Source: Hydrogenophaga sp. (lineage in GTDB: Bacteria > Pseudomonadota > Gammaproteobacteria > Burkholderiales > Burkholderiaceae_C). From it: a stretch of DNA of 64,000 bases. Under the pieces are notes generated by a model. It searched no databases. It was given only the letters and a program-made list of their open reading frames with translations, and had not been told where the DNA came from. Below are positions 1 to 8,080 of this stretch, in pieces. The position numbers were made by a program, and so were the translations under genes. Location of the stretch: the NCBI GenBank assembly GCA_016790705.1, contig JAEUOT010000030.1:62001-126000 (forward strand). The letters run 5' to 3'. Numbering within the stretch: position 1 is the stretch's first letter; each line of letters begins with the position of its first letter.

Positions 1-1025
1 GTGCCGGTGAGCGCACGTCCTCCTTGCGGCGTGCGCGCCAGCAGGCCGAGGATCTGGCCGATCGCGATTGCGCCCGAACTGGGGGGTGGAAAACCACACA
101 GGCGCAGTGCCATGCCGGCCGCCGCGTAGGGGGTGCACAGCGCCTCTCGCGCGACGGGCCGGTAGTTCGCGAGGTCTTGCTGCGTCAGCAGGCCCGGGTT
201 GGCGGGATGCTGCCGGACCTTGTCGACGATGGCCTGTGCCAGGGGGCCTTGTTGCAGCGCCAGTGGTCCCTGCAGCGAGATGGCGCGCAGGGCGGCGGCC
301 AGCGCGGGATTGCGCAAACGGTGACCGACAGGCAGGGGAGTGCCGTCGGGGCGATAGAAGTAGGCGGCAGCGACCGGGTCGGTCCGCAGGGCCGACTCTT
401 CGGCGAGCAGGGCATGCAACCGGGGGCTGACCGCAAAACCGTCTTCGGCCAGCGTGATTGCCGGTTCGAACAGCCGGGCCCAGGGCAGGCGGCCGTGCTG
501 TTGGTGCGCCATGGCGAGCATCGCCACCGCGCCCGGCACGCCGACCGCGCGTCCGCCGACCACGGCTTCCATGAACGGCATCGGCTGACCATCGTCGCGC
601 AGGAACAGGCGCTCGCTCGCCGCCGCCGGTGCTGTCTCGCGGCCATCGAAGGCCTGCACGCGCTGGCCGTCGAAATGGAGCAGGAACGCGCCGCCGCCGA
701 TGCCGCTGGACTGGGGCTCGACCAGGCCCAGCACCATCTGCACCGCGATCGCGGCATCCACGGCACTGCCACCCGCTTGCAGCACCTGCAGACCGGCGTC
801 GGCAGCCAGGGGATTGGCGGCCGCGACGGCAGCGTGCGGATAGGCCCAGCCGGGTTTTGGGACCCAGCCGGAGGCGCCTTCCGGCTGTGTTGCCGCCGCT
901 GGCGGCCGGTTGACGCCGTTGCCCGGGGCGCTGCAGGCGACCAGGCCCGCCGCAAGGACGAGGGCTTGCGCCGCCGTCGTCAGGGGGGACAACGGGCGGG
1001 GCCGGGTGCGTCGGTCTTGAGACAT
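1..1025 (-). CDS. ggt: Gamma-glutamyltransferase, 5' part (runs off window)
   Basis: Gamma-glutamyltransferase precursor, which cleaves or transfers the gamma-glutamyl group of glutathione outside the cytoplasm. Reading leftward, 341 codons are present before the window edge. The ATG at 1025 gives a hydrophobic leader ending LVAC at residues 28-31, a lipoprotein box. Family blocks follow: the NPLAADAG...GGSAVDAAIA region and SGIGGGAFLL. The Thr that becomes the nucleophile after self-cleavage lies near residue 390 in known enzymes, so it would be outside the window and activity cannot be judged here. It is divergent from the secretion ATPase at 1148. Family assignment is firm; membrane anchoring is inferred from the lipobox. 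Confidence 0.93.
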   Translation of the reverse strand, partial: MSQDRRTRPRPLSPLTTAAQALVLAAGLVACSAPGNGVNRPPAAATQPEGASGWVPKPGWAYPHAAVAAANPLAADAGLQVLQAGGSAVDAAIAVQMVLGLVEPQSSGIGGGAFLLHFDGQRVQAFDGRETAPAAASERLFLRDDGQPMPFMEAVVGGRAVGVPGAVAMLAMAHQQHGRLPWARLFEPAITLAEDGFAVSPRLHALLAEESALRTDPVAAAYFYRPDGTPLPVGHRLRNPALAAALRAISLQGPLALQQGPLAQAIVDKVRQHPANPGLLTQQDLANYRPVAREALCTPYAAAGMALRLCGFPPPSSGAIAIGQILGLLARTPQGGRALTG

Positions 1026-1147
1026 CGGTCACTGACTCCACGGTCCAAGGCAGGTTGCACTTGCCCAGGATCAAACAAATTGTTACTGGTGCGGTTAATG
1101 TTGACGTCGAGGGCTGTCCCTCAGCCCCATTTGCCGCAGGAGATTTG

Positions 1148-3091
1148 ATGACCACCACGGCCCAGACATCCGGTCCGGCGACTTTCCTGGCTTCGTCCCG
1201 GGCGGTCGTTCACACGCTGCCACAACTGCTGGCGGCGCAGGAGATGCACCGGCGCATGCCGATTGTCGGCCTGCGCGACGCCTTGCTGCAACTGCGTCTG
1301 CTCGATGAGGACACCGTGCAGCGGCTGCAGGAGGAGGATGCCGACCTGTTGCGGTCCCGCTCGGGCGAACTGGTGCAGCGGCTGCTGCTGACCGAAGACG
1401 AGCTGCAGCGGGCGCTGGCGCGGGTGGCCGGGTACATGGAGATCGAGGTGCTGGGGTTCGATGGCGACCCCAAGGCATTTGCCACGTTGCCGCTGCGCCA
1501 GGCGCACGCGCTGCACGTGGTGCCCCTGGGCATGGCCAACGAACAGTTCTACGTGGCCTCCTGCGCGCCGACCAGCGATGCGCTGCACCGTCAGTTGTGT
1601 TCGCTCACGGGGCATTCGGTGGCCATGGTCTGGGCCAGCCGCGAGGCGATAGAGCGCCGCCTGGAGGTGCAGGACCGGGTGGAGCGCGCCGGCCATGCGC
1701 GCAGTGCACCTGCCGTCGTCGACGACGTCAGGCGTCGGCTGACGCCCGCCAATGGCAGCGGACAGACAGCGGAGCACGCCGTGGTCGAGGATCTGGTGAT
1801 GCAGGCCATGGTGGAGGTTGGCTCGGCCGCAGAAGCCGAGCAGCTTGCCTCGGCCAGCGAGTCGGCCGGCATGGTGCGGCTGGTCAACGAGATGATCAGT
1901 GAGGCGCAGCGGGTGCATGCCTCGGACATCCACATCGAGACCAACCCTGGCGAGGCGCTGACAGCGATCCGTTTTCGCCGCGACGGTGACCTGGAGCCCT
2001 ACCTCTGGCTGCCCGCCAAGCTGCGCGCACCGCTGGTCTCGCGCATCAAGATCATGGCGCGGCTGGACATCGCCGAACGGCGGCGTCCGCAGGACGGAAA
2101 AATCGATTTTTCGGAGTATGGCGGTCGGGCACTGGAGTTGCGGGTGGCGGTGATGCCGACCCACGACGGGCTGGAAGATGTGGTGCTGCGCCTGCTCGAA
2201 TCGGCCAAGCCGATTCCCTTGTCAGGCCTGGGCCTGCAACCGCGGGACCTGGAAACGATTGCCGGTTTTTCGCAGCGCAGCTTCGGCATGGTGCTGGCCG
2301 TGGGACCGACAGGCTCGGGCAAGACCACCACGCTGCACTCCATGCTGGCCGAGGTGAACACGGCCGACAAGAAGATCTGGACCGCCGAGGATCCGATCGA
2401 AATCACGCAGGCCGGGCTGCGCCAGGTGCAGGTCAACCCCAAGGTCGGACTGACCTTTGCCAGTGCGATGCGCAGCTTCCTGCGGGCCGACCCGGACATC
2501 ATCATGATCGGCGAGATCCGCGACGCAGAGACCGCCAAGATCGCCATCGAGGCCTCGCTCACCGGTCACCTGGTGCTGTCCACGCTGCACACCAACAACG
2601 CCAGCGAGAGCGTGGTGCGTTTGCTGGATCTGGGCATGGATCCGATGAATTTCGCGGACTCGCTGCTGGGACTGGTGGCGCAGCGGCTGGTCCGGGCCTT
2701 GTGCACGCGTTGTGCCCATGAGCGTGCGCTTGACGAGGTGGCCTGGGGTGCCCTGCTGGAGGAGTATCGAGAGGGCAGCGACATGAGCCTGCCGGAGGCG
2801 CAGGCGCGGCTGCTGGAGGCGGCCGGTGTGGCCACACCGGCCGCGATCCGGGTGCGCCACGCGGTCGGTTGCGAGCATTGTGGCGGCAAGGGCTACAAGG
2901 GCCGCATGGGCATCTACGAAATCCTGCAGAACAGCCGCAGTGTCCGGCAACTCATCCAGAACCGGGCAAGGCCTTCGGACATCTTCGATCTGGCCGTGCG
3001 CGAAGGCATGCGCAGCCTGCGCCACGACGCGCTGGAAAAGGTGGTGCAGGGCCGCATCGATCTCAAGCAGGCCCGGACTGCATACCGGTGA
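1148..3091 (+). CDS. GspE/PulE/PilB-type secretion ATPase (solitary)
   Basis: Hexameric ATPase of the type II secretion / type IV pilus family, 647 residues. The N-terminal 150 residues resemble the MshEN-type domain. The C-terminal half has Walker A GPTGSGKTT near residue 387, the Asp-box around DPIEITQAG, Walker B in the DIIMIGEIRD block and a His box near STLHTNN. A tetracysteine zinc knuckle has pairs CTRC near 519 and CEHC near 575, as in GspE and PilB. The ATG at 1148 follows GCAGGAG and is preferred over an upstream in-frame ATG at 1055. No other secretion or pilus gene is nearby, so which machine it powers is unknown. Confidence 0.9.
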   Translation: MTTTAQTSGPATFLASSRAVVHTLPQLLAAQEMHRRMPIVGLRDALLQLRLLDEDTVQRLQEEDADLLRSRSGELVQRLLLTEDELQRALARVAGYMEIEVLGFDGDPKAFATLPLRQAHALHVVPLGMANEQFYVASCAPTSDALHRQLCSLTGHSVAMVWASREAIERRLEVQDRVERAGHARSAPAVVDDVRRRLTPANGSGQTAEHAVVEDLVMQAMVEVGSAAEAEQLASASESAGMVRLVNEMISEAQRVHASDIHIETNPGEALTAIRFRRDGDLEPYLWLPAKLRAPLVSRIKIMARLDIAERRRPQDGKIDFSEYGGRALELRVAVMPTHDGLEDVVLRLLESAKPIPLSGLGLQPRDLETIAGFSQRSFGMVLAVGPTGSGKTTTLHSMLAEVNTADKKIWTAEDPIEITQAGLRQVQVNPKVGLTFASAMRSFLRADPDIIMIGEIRDAETAKIAIEASLTGHLVLSTLHTNNASESVVRLLDLGMDPMNFADSLLGLVAQRLVRALCTRCAHERALDEVAWGALLEEYREGSDMSLPEAQARLLEAAGVATPAAIRVRHAVGCEHCGGKGYKGRMGIYEILQNSRSVRQLIQNRARPSDIFDLAVREGMRSLRHDALEKVVQGRIDLKQARTAYR

Positions 3092-3150
3092 ACCCGTCAG
3101 ACGCGGCCAGGGTCAGAAAGACGCACCGTCGGCGCAAGCAGCCCCACCCA

Positions 3151-3226
3151 GGATGCGGAGGAACCGGCTCCGCCGGGCCGCTCGCATCGCCCCCTTGAGG
3201 GGCGCGCGCGCAGCGCGGCGGGGGTG
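3151..3226 (+). repeat. GC-rich intergenic repeat, copy A
   Basis: A 76-bp GC-rich element between two convergent genes. It starts ATGCGGAGG, then an inverted GGCTCCGCC-like core, CGCATCGCCCCC, a TTGAGGGG turn and a GCGCAGCGCGGCGGGGG tail. A diverged copy in opposite orientation lies at about 44687-44761. I infer a dispersed, hairpin-forming intergenic family. Confidence 0.5.
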
Positions 3227-3233
3227 TTCCTGC

Positions 3234-3992
3234 TCAGCGGGGCGCCAGACGGATCGCGCCGTCCAGGCGGATCACTTCGCCGTTGAGCATGTCGTTCTCG
3301 ATGATGTGCTTGGCCAGCTTGGCGTAGTCCTCGGGCGTGCCCAGGCGGCTGGGGAACGGCACGCCGGCAGCCAGCGCGTCCTGCACTTCCTTGGGCATGC
3401 CGAACAGCATCGGCGTGCCGAAGATGCCGGGAGCGATGGTCATGTTGCGGATGCCGTTGCGGGCCAGGTCGCGTGCGATCGGCAGCGTCATGCCGACCAC
3501 GCCGCCCTTGGACGCCGCGTAAGCCGCCTGGCCGATCTGGCCGTCGTAGGCCGCGACGGACGCGGTGGAGATCATCACGCCGCGCTCGCCGGTGGCTTCC
3601 GGCTCGTTCTTGCACATGGCGTCGGCGGCCAGACGGATCATGTTGAAGCTGCCCACCAGGTTGACCATGATGGTCTTGGTGTACACGGCCAGCGAGTGCG
3701 CGCCATTCTTGCCCACGGTCTTCTCGGCCGGTGCAATGCCGGCGCAGTTGACCAGGCCCATCAGCTTGCCCATCGACAGGGCCTTGGCGACCACAGCCTG
3801 GCCGTCGGCCTCGCTGCTGACGTCGCACTTGACGAAGGCGCCGCCGATCTCCTTGGCGACGGCTTCGCCTTTTTCTGCCTGCATGTCGGCGATCACGACC
3901 TTGCCGCCGTTGGCGGCCAGCATGCGCGCCGTGCCTTCGCCCAGACCCGATGCGCCGCCGGTGACGATGAAGACCTTGCCTGCGATGTCCAT
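3234..3992 (-). CDS. Type II 3-hydroxyacyl-CoA dehydrogenase (SDR family)
   Basis: Short-chain dehydrogenase of 252 residues resembling 17-beta-HSD10 / 3-hydroxy-2-methylbutyryl-CoA dehydrogenase, which oxidises 3-hydroxyacyl-CoA with NAD+ in isoleucine and fatty-acid breakdown. It has the Rossmann motif TGGASGLG near residue 11, NCAG, the catalytic Ser in ISTAS and the YAASK pair. The [18 protein letters not shown] block is typical of this subfamily. The start at 3992 follows AGGAG; a longer frame runs upstream through the operator and is rejected. A 22-bp palindrome ends 22 nt upstream of the start and probably controls the gene. Confidence 0.9.
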   Translation of the reverse strand: MDIAGKVFIVTGGASGLGEGTARMLAANGGKVVIADMQAEKGEAVAKEIGGAFVKCDVSSEADGQAVVAKALSMGKLMGLVNCAGIAPAEKTVGKNGAHSLAVYTKTIMVNLVGSFNMIRLAADAMCKNEPEATGERGVMISTASVAAYDGQIGQAAYAASKGGVVGMTLPIARDLARNGIRNMTIAPGIFGTPMLFGMPKEVQDALAAGVPFPSRLGTPEDYAKLAKHIIENDMLNGEVIRLDGAIRLAPR

Positions 3993-4014
3993 GGAATGCT
4001 CCTCTTGGGTGGAA

Positions 4015-4036
4015 TTGACGTTAACGTAAACGTCAA
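4015..4036. promoter_or_regulatory. 22-bp palindromic operator (copy 1)
   Basis: Arms TTGACGTT and AACGTCAA flank a 6-bp centre AACGTA. It lies 22 nt upstream of the 3-hydroxyacyl-CoA dehydrogenase start. The same 22 bases occur at 8570-8591 before the nitroreductase. Read in the direction of each gene, both copies are preceded by CATAA. From memory it resembles the ACGT-rich palindromes of the MerR-family regulator LiuR, which would fit a branched-chain degradation gene; that identity is inference. Confidence 0.7.
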
Positions 4037-4047
4037 TTATGGCCGAC

Positions 4048-4072
4048 AAAAAAGCCCGCGGGAAGCGGGCTT
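4048..4072 (-). terminator. Rho-independent terminator of the iron-binding protein gene
   Basis: Stem AAGCCCGC / GCGGGCTT (4052-4059 with 4065-4072), 5-nt loop, and six A on the plus strand that read as a T run on the minus strand. It lies 18 nt past the stop of the gene at 4090-5133. Confidence 0.85.
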
Positions 4073-4089
4073 CTGGCGCGAGACAGGGA

Positions 4090-5133
4090 TTACTTGAATC
4101 CGGCGCGGTCCAGCATCTGCTGCACCTTGACCAGGTTTTTCGCAACCACACCCAGCGGAATTTCCTCTGCCTTGAAGCGATCGCCCCCCATGGCCCTGAG
4201 CGCCGGATTGTCGATCTTCACGCCCTTGGCGGCCGCAAACTCGTGGTTGCCGTTGGCAAAGTAGTCTTGGGCGAACGGGCTGGCCAGGTACTCCATGAAG
4301 GCGACCGCGTTGTCGCGGTTCTTGGCGTACTTCGCGACCGCGGCGCCAGCAATGTTCACGTGTGTGCCGGTCGTGCCCTGATTGGGGAACACCACGCGGA
4401 CCTTTTCCATCACCGCGCGGTCTTCCGGCGCGGCCGACTTGATCAGGCGCGCGATGTAGTAGGTGTTCGACAGCGCCACGCCGCATTCGCCCGAGGCCAC
4501 GGCCTTGATCTGGTCGGTGTCGCCGCCCTTGGGCGCGCGCGCCATGTTGGCGACCATGCCCTTGAGCCAGGACTCACCCTTGGCGTCGCCCAGGCGCTCG
4601 ATCACGGTCGAGAACAGCGAGAGGTTGTAAGGGTGCGAGCCCGAGCGGGTGCAGAACATCCCCTTGAGCTTGGGATCGGCCAGTTGTTCGTAGGTAGCGA
4701 CGTCGGCGGCCTTGACGCGCATCGGGTCGTACACGATCACCCTCGCACGGGTCGAAAAACCGGTCCAGGTCACACCGTCCTTGGTCGGATCGGCTCGCAG
4801 GTGGGCCGGGATCGCGGCGTCGAGCTTTGCCGACTTGATCGGCTGGAACAGGCCTTGGGCGTCCGCAGCCGCCATGCGGGCGGCATCGACCAGCAGGACC
4901 ACATCGGCCGGCGAGGCCGACCCCTCGGCCTTCAGGCGTGCAACGATGCCCGCGTCATCTGCATCCACCCGGTTGATCTTGATTCCTGTTGTCTTGGTAA
5001 AGGTCTCGTACATCGCCTCATCGGTCTGGTAGTGACGGGCTGAGTAGATGTTGAGCACCTTGTCCTGGGCGAGGGCACTCACGGACAAGGTGGCGGTGGC
5101 GAGGACAATCGGAAGGCTAAGGAGCGTGCGCAT
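4090..5133 (-). CDS. Fe(III) ABC transporter substrate-binding protein
   Basis: Periplasmic ferric-iron-binding protein of the FbpA/FutA class, 347 residues. The signal peptide [23 protein letters not shown] is followed by the family opening [17 protein letters not shown], where the Tyr belongs to the iron site. Further family blocks are [29 protein letters not shown] and a Tyr-Tyr pair in SNTYYIARL that normally binds iron. The start at 5133 is chosen because it begins the signal peptide. A Fur-type box lies about 40 nt upstream. The permease and ATPase partners are not adjacent. It is followed by its own terminator. Confidence 0.9.
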   Translation of the reverse strand: MRTLLSLPIVLATATLSVSALAQDKVLNIYSARHYQTDEAMYETFTKTTGIKINRVDADDAGIVARLKAEGSASPADVVLLVDAARMAAADAQGLFQPIKSAKLDAAIPAHLRADPTKDGVTWTGFSTRARVIVYDPMRVKAADVATYEQLADPKLKGMFCTRSGSHPYNLSLFSTVIERLGDAKGESWLKGMVANMARAPKGGDTDQIKAVASGECGVALSNTYYIARLIKSAAPEDRAVMEKVRVVFPNQGTTGTHVNIAGAAVAKYAKNRDNAVAFMEYLASPFAQDYFANGNHEFAAAKGVKIDNPALRAMGGDRFKAEEIPLGVVAKNLVKVQQMLDRAGFK

Positions 5134-5170
5134 GATTTCGGATGGCGAATGAAATTGCTGACATGCTAAC

Positions 5171-5189
5171 ACAAATGCGAATCGTTATC
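5171..5189. promoter_or_regulatory. Fur box between divergent genes
   Basis: The 19-mer ACAAATGCGAATCGTTATC matches the Fur consensus GATAATGATAATCATTATC at most positions, best in the right half. It is placed to repress the leftward iron-binding protein gene and overlaps the possible starts of the rightward patatin gene. Confidence 0.7.
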
Positions 5190-6092
5190 GATAAAAGATG
5201 GCTGCTGGTTGGTGTTGTGGGACTCATGCTTGGGCTGGCGGGTTGTTCGGCGCTCGGACCTGCGCCTTCCGTCGACCCCCACGAAGGGCCACCACAGCGT
5301 GCGCCGCGGCTGGGCCTCGCGCTCGGCGGCGGCGCTGCGCGTGGATTTGCCCACGTGGGCGTGATCCAGGTGCTTGAGCAGAATGGCATCCGGCCGGACC
5401 TGGTTGCCGGGACCTCGGCCGGCAGTCTTGTGGCTGCGTTGTATGCCAGTGGCAAGAGTGCTGCAGAACTGGAGCGGGTCGCGCTGGGCATGGACGAGGC
5501 AACGTTGACCGACTGGACAATGCCGCTGGCCAGCCGGGGGTTGATGCGGGGCGAGGCTCTGGCGCGTTATGTGCGCCAGGCGATAGGCGGTCGGCTGATC
5601 GAGCAGATGGTGTTGCCGCTGGGCATCCTGGCCACGGACCTGGGCAATGGCCAAGGGGTGCTGTTCCGGCGGGGCGACGCGGCCCAGGCTGTTCGTGCTT
5701 CCAGCGCAGTGCCCGGCGTGTTCAATCCGGTTCCGATCGCTGGAAGGGAGTACGTCGACGGGGGGCTGGTGGCACCGGTCCCGGTGCGCCAGGCCCGCGA
5801 CATGGGGGCTGAAGTGGTGCTGGCCGTCGACATCTCGGCGGATCCGCAGGACATCCCGGCCGATGGCCTGCTGACGCTGTTGCCCAAGACCACCGCGATC
5901 ATGGGTCAGAGCATCAACCGCCTGGAGCTGGCGCGGGCCGATGTTGTCGTGCGGCCTTCGCTGGCAGGTGTGGGCAGTGCCGACTTCACCGCCCGGCAGC
6001 GTTCGATCGAGGCGGGACGGGCCGCCATGCTGGCTGCTCTGCCGCGGCTGAAGCTGGCCCTGTCGCACCTGCGGGCGCAGGAAACCCATTGA
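5175..6092 (+). CDS. Patatin-like phospholipase, RssA-type lipoprotein
   Basis: Serine lipid acyl hydrolase of the patatin family, about 305 residues. A hydrophobic leader ends GLAGC, a lipobox, so the protein is probably membrane-anchored. GLALGGGAARGFAH supplies the oxyanion-hole glycines, GTSAGS the nucleophile elbow, and DGGLVAPVPV the catalytic Asp. The start is uncertain: in-frame ATGs occur at 5142, 5163 and 5175, none with a convincing ribosome site; 5175 gives the best signal peptide but lies inside the Fur box. The divergent gene is an iron-binding protein, so co-regulation by Fur is possible. Confidence 0.88.
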   Translation: MRIVIDKRWLLVGVVGLMLGLAGCSALGPAPSVDPHEGPPQRAPRLGLALGGGAARGFAHVGVIQVLEQNGIRPDLVAGTSAGSLVAALYASGKSAAELERVALGMDEATLTDWTMPLASRGLMRGEALARYVRQAIGGRLIEQMVLPLGILATDLGNGQGVLFRRGDAAQAVRASSAVPGVFNPVPIAGREYVDGGLVAPVPVRQARDMGAEVVLAVDISADPQDIPADGLLTLLPKTTAIMGQSINRLELARADVVVRPSLAGVGSADFTARQRSIEAGRAAMLAALPRLKLALSHLRAQETH

Positions 6093-6113
6093 GGTTTCCA
6101 AAGCGCACGACAT

Positions 6114-6144
6114 AAAAAAAGCCCCCGCTTTGCAGCGAGGGCTT
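6114..6144 (-). terminator. Terminator ending the phasin transcript
   Basis: Eleven-pair stem with one mismatch, AAGCCCCCGCT / AGCGAGGGCTT, loop TTGC, beside seven A (T run on minus strand). It lies 172 nt past the phasin stop and 22 nt past the convergent patatin stop. Confidence 0.8.
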
Positions 6145-6148
6145 GAAG

Positions 6149-6296
6149 GGGTCCGATGAAATCGGGATTTCGAAAAGGACCCGAGGAGACAACCAGAAAA
6201 ACGGTCTGAGGGTTCAGCGCCGCCTTCACAGGTCAGACGCCAGTCTGCTTGAGTTCCATGTTAGTGGCCTTGACCGAAGTCAAATACCGGAACTCA
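6149..6296 (-). ncRNA. Structured 3' region of phasin mRNA (candidate 3'-derived RNA)
   Basis: Between the phasin stop and its terminator the minus strand can form two more composite hairpins. The first is TGAGTTCC (6289-6296) with GGAACTCA (6250-6257), enclosing TTGAC-TTCG-GTCAA (6270-6283), a C(UUCG)G tetraloop hairpin. The second is GGGTCC (6177-6182 read leftward) with GGACCC (6149-6154), enclosing GAAAT-CCCG-ATTTC (6158-6171). No coding frame here is convincing. Transcription as a separate RNA is inference; no internal promoter is evident. Confidence 0.45.
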
Positions 6297-6315
6297 GGCA
6301 GGAACCCGGTGCAAA

Positions 6316-6858
6316 TCAACGCTTCTTGGCGGCAGCCTTGGTGGCGCTGACGGCTTGGGCGGTGACCGTGTTGAAGTTGGCTTCGGCCATTTCGGTGGCT
6401 TGCTTGACAGCCTTTTGCACCGATTCCATGGCGTTGTTGGCGGCGGAGACGGCACTCTTCATCACGGCGACGGCGGTTTCGGAGCCGGCGGGAGCGTTCT
6501 TGGCGGCGTTGTCGACAACGGCCATGAACTTCTTCTGGGCGTCGGCGGCTTGCGCTTCAGCGGCCTTGCCGAACTCGGCGCCGGTGCCCGAAGCGATGTC
6601 GTACAGGTGGCGGCTGTAGGCCACGGTCTTCTCGGCCAGGGGCTGCATCAGGCTGGCTTGCAGCGTCAGCAGTTCCTGGGCGTCCTTGACGGACAGCAGG
6701 GCCTGGGCGCTGTTGGCGGACTCGCTCAGGGCGGCCTTGGTGGCTTGCACATTCAGCTCGACCAGCTTCTCCACGCCTTCGAAGGCTTTCTGGGTCAGGC
6801 CGAAGAGGGTTTCGATGTTGGCTTTCTGGGCGGCAACGATTTGTTCAGCGGTCAACAT
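6316..6858 (-). CDS. phaP: Phasin family protein (PHA granule coat)
   Basis: Phasin of 180 residues, which coats polyhydroxyalkanoate granules and limits their size. The N-terminal block [21 protein letters not shown] is followed by a long amphipathic helix ([11 protein letters not shown]...) and [20 protein letters not shown], as in betaproteobacterial PhaP. The C-terminus is Ala/Lys-rich. The start at 6858 follows GGAGAAAG. The promoter region carries two TGC-rich PhaR-like sites around a near-consensus sigma-70 promoter. The 3' region is long and structured before the terminator. No PHA synthase gene is in the window. Confidence 0.93.
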   Translation of the reverse strand: MLTAEQIVAAQKANIETLFGLTQKAFEGVEKLVELNVQATKAALSESANSAQALLSVKDAQELLTLQASLMQPLAEKTVAYSRHLYDIASGTGAEFGKAAEAQAADAQKKFMAVVDNAAKNAPAGSETAVAVMKSAVSAANNAMESVQKAVKQATEMAEANFNTVTAQAVSATKAAAKKR

Positions 6859-6945
6859 GTTTCTTTCTCCTAAAAGGGTTGAAGGTGTAGTTGAAGGCTG
6901 CTTCGAGAACTTGGCGCTGTCTGGACGCTGTTGTTGTCGTTCGCT

Positions 6946-7021
6946 TTGCTGCGCTGCAACATGGAACGAATTATAGGGACGACTCGACGCGTTGCAAGCG
7001 TTTTTTGCTGCGATGCAGCAA
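6946..7021 (-). promoter_or_regulatory. Phasin promoter with two PhaR-like operators
   Basis: On the minus strand -35 TTGCAA (6992-6997) and a perfect -10 TATAAT (6970-6975) are 16 bp apart. One operator is a perfect 7-3-7 inverted repeat TTGCTGC-GAT-GCAGCAA at 7005-7021, just upstream of -35. The second, at 6946-6958, shares the 13-mer TTGCTGCG(A/C)TGCA and falls in the transcribed leader. TGC-rich inverted repeats are the known target type of PhaR, the PHA-sensing repressor. Confidence 0.7.
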
Positions 7022-7086
7022 TCTAGGGTGGCTTTTCTAAAGCAGGGTGTGGCGCCCTGTTTTCACAGGCCCGCCACAATGCGCCC

Positions 7087-8055
7087 GTGCATGTCTTCTA
7101 CGCCACCGAATTTGTCTTGCCCTTGCCACCGGGGCACCGCTTTCCCATGGCCAAGTACGGCCGGCTGCGCGAGCGGCTGGCGGCCGAATGCCCGGCCGTC
7201 CGCCTGGGCCAGGCGCTGCCGGCCAGCGATGGCGAGTTGGCGCTGGTGCACGACCCCGGCTACATCCAGGCCATCCAGCACGGCACCCTGAGCGCGGCGG
7301 CCCAACGCGAGATCGGGTTCCCTTGGAGTCCTGCCATGGCCGAACGGGCGCGACGCTCGGTCGGCGCGACCATCCAGGCCTGCCGAACCGCGATGGCTGG
7401 CGAGGGCATCGCCGCCAACATCGCTGGCGGCACCCACCATTCCTACGCCGACAAGGGCAGTGGCTTCTGTGTATTCAACGACGCGGCGGTGGCTGCCCGG
7501 CTGATGCAGGCCGAACACGCGCGCCAGTACCGGGGGCGGGGACCGTTGAAGGTGGCCATCGTCGATCTGGACGTGCACCAGGGCAATGGCACAGCCCGCA
7601 TCTTTTCGGGCGACGACTCAGTGTTCACGCTCTCGCTGCACGGCGAAAAGAACTTCCCGTTCCGCAAGGAGCCCAGTGACCTGGACGTGGAGTTGCCTGA
7701 CGGCACCACAGACGCTGCGTATCTGGAAGCCCTGGAGCGTGCGCTGGACGAACTGGAGCGCCGTTTTGAACCCGGGCTGGTGATTTACCTGGCCGGCGCC
7801 GATCCGCACGAAGGCGACCGGCTCGGACGCCTGAAGCTCACGTTTGACGGGCTGGAGGCGCGGGACCGCCGCGTGATGGACTGGGCCTGGCAGCGGCGCC
7901 TGCCGCTGGCGTTTGCGATGGCGGGCGGCTATGGCACCGACATGGAGGCCACCGTGCAGGTGCAGATGAACACCTACAGCGTCGCGCTGGACTACCACGC
8001 CCGCTGGGCCGCGCTCGCAGGCCCCTCGCCGCGAGCAGCCGCGACAGCGGCCTGA
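7087..8055 (+). CDS. Histone deacetylase family protein
   Basis: Zinc-dependent deacetylase-fold enzyme, 322 residues, of the bacterial HDAC/acetoin-utilisation/APAH superfamily that hydrolyses acetylated amines or lysines. GGTHHSYADKGSGFCVFND carries the active-site His pair, and DLDVHQGNGTA the zinc Asp-x-His. The second zinc Asp is in LAGADPHEGDRLG, and AGGYG is at the C-terminal end. The GTG at 7087 begins the family-typical HVFYATEFVLPLPPGHRFPM; an ATG eight bases upstream is out of frame. The natural substrate cannot be told from sequence. Confidence 0.9.
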   Translation: MHVFYATEFVLPLPPGHRFPMAKYGRLRERLAAECPAVRLGQALPASDGELALVHDPGYIQAIQHGTLSAAAQREIGFPWSPAMAERARRSVGATIQACRTAMAGEGIAANIAGGTHHSYADKGSGFCVFNDAAVAARLMQAEHARQYRGRGPLKVAIVDLDVHQGNGTARIFSGDDSVFTLSLHGEKNFPFRKEPSDLDVELPDGTTDAAYLEALERALDELERRFEPGLVIYLAGADPHEGDRLGRLKLTFDGLEARDRRVMDWAWQRRLPLAFAMAGGYGTDMEATVQVQMNTYSVALDYHARWAALAGPSPRAAATAA

Positions 8056-8080
8056 GTGCACAGCGGGCAGAATTTGGCGC

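Noticed and set aside
1094-1106. TTGACGTC near 1097 as a third copy of the 22-bp operator
   Set aside because: Only one half-site is present; the second arm is missing.
24-1148. Plus-strand frame of over 370 codons at the left edge
   Set aside because: It is antisense to gamma-glutamyltransferase, whose family blocks are clear on the minus strand.
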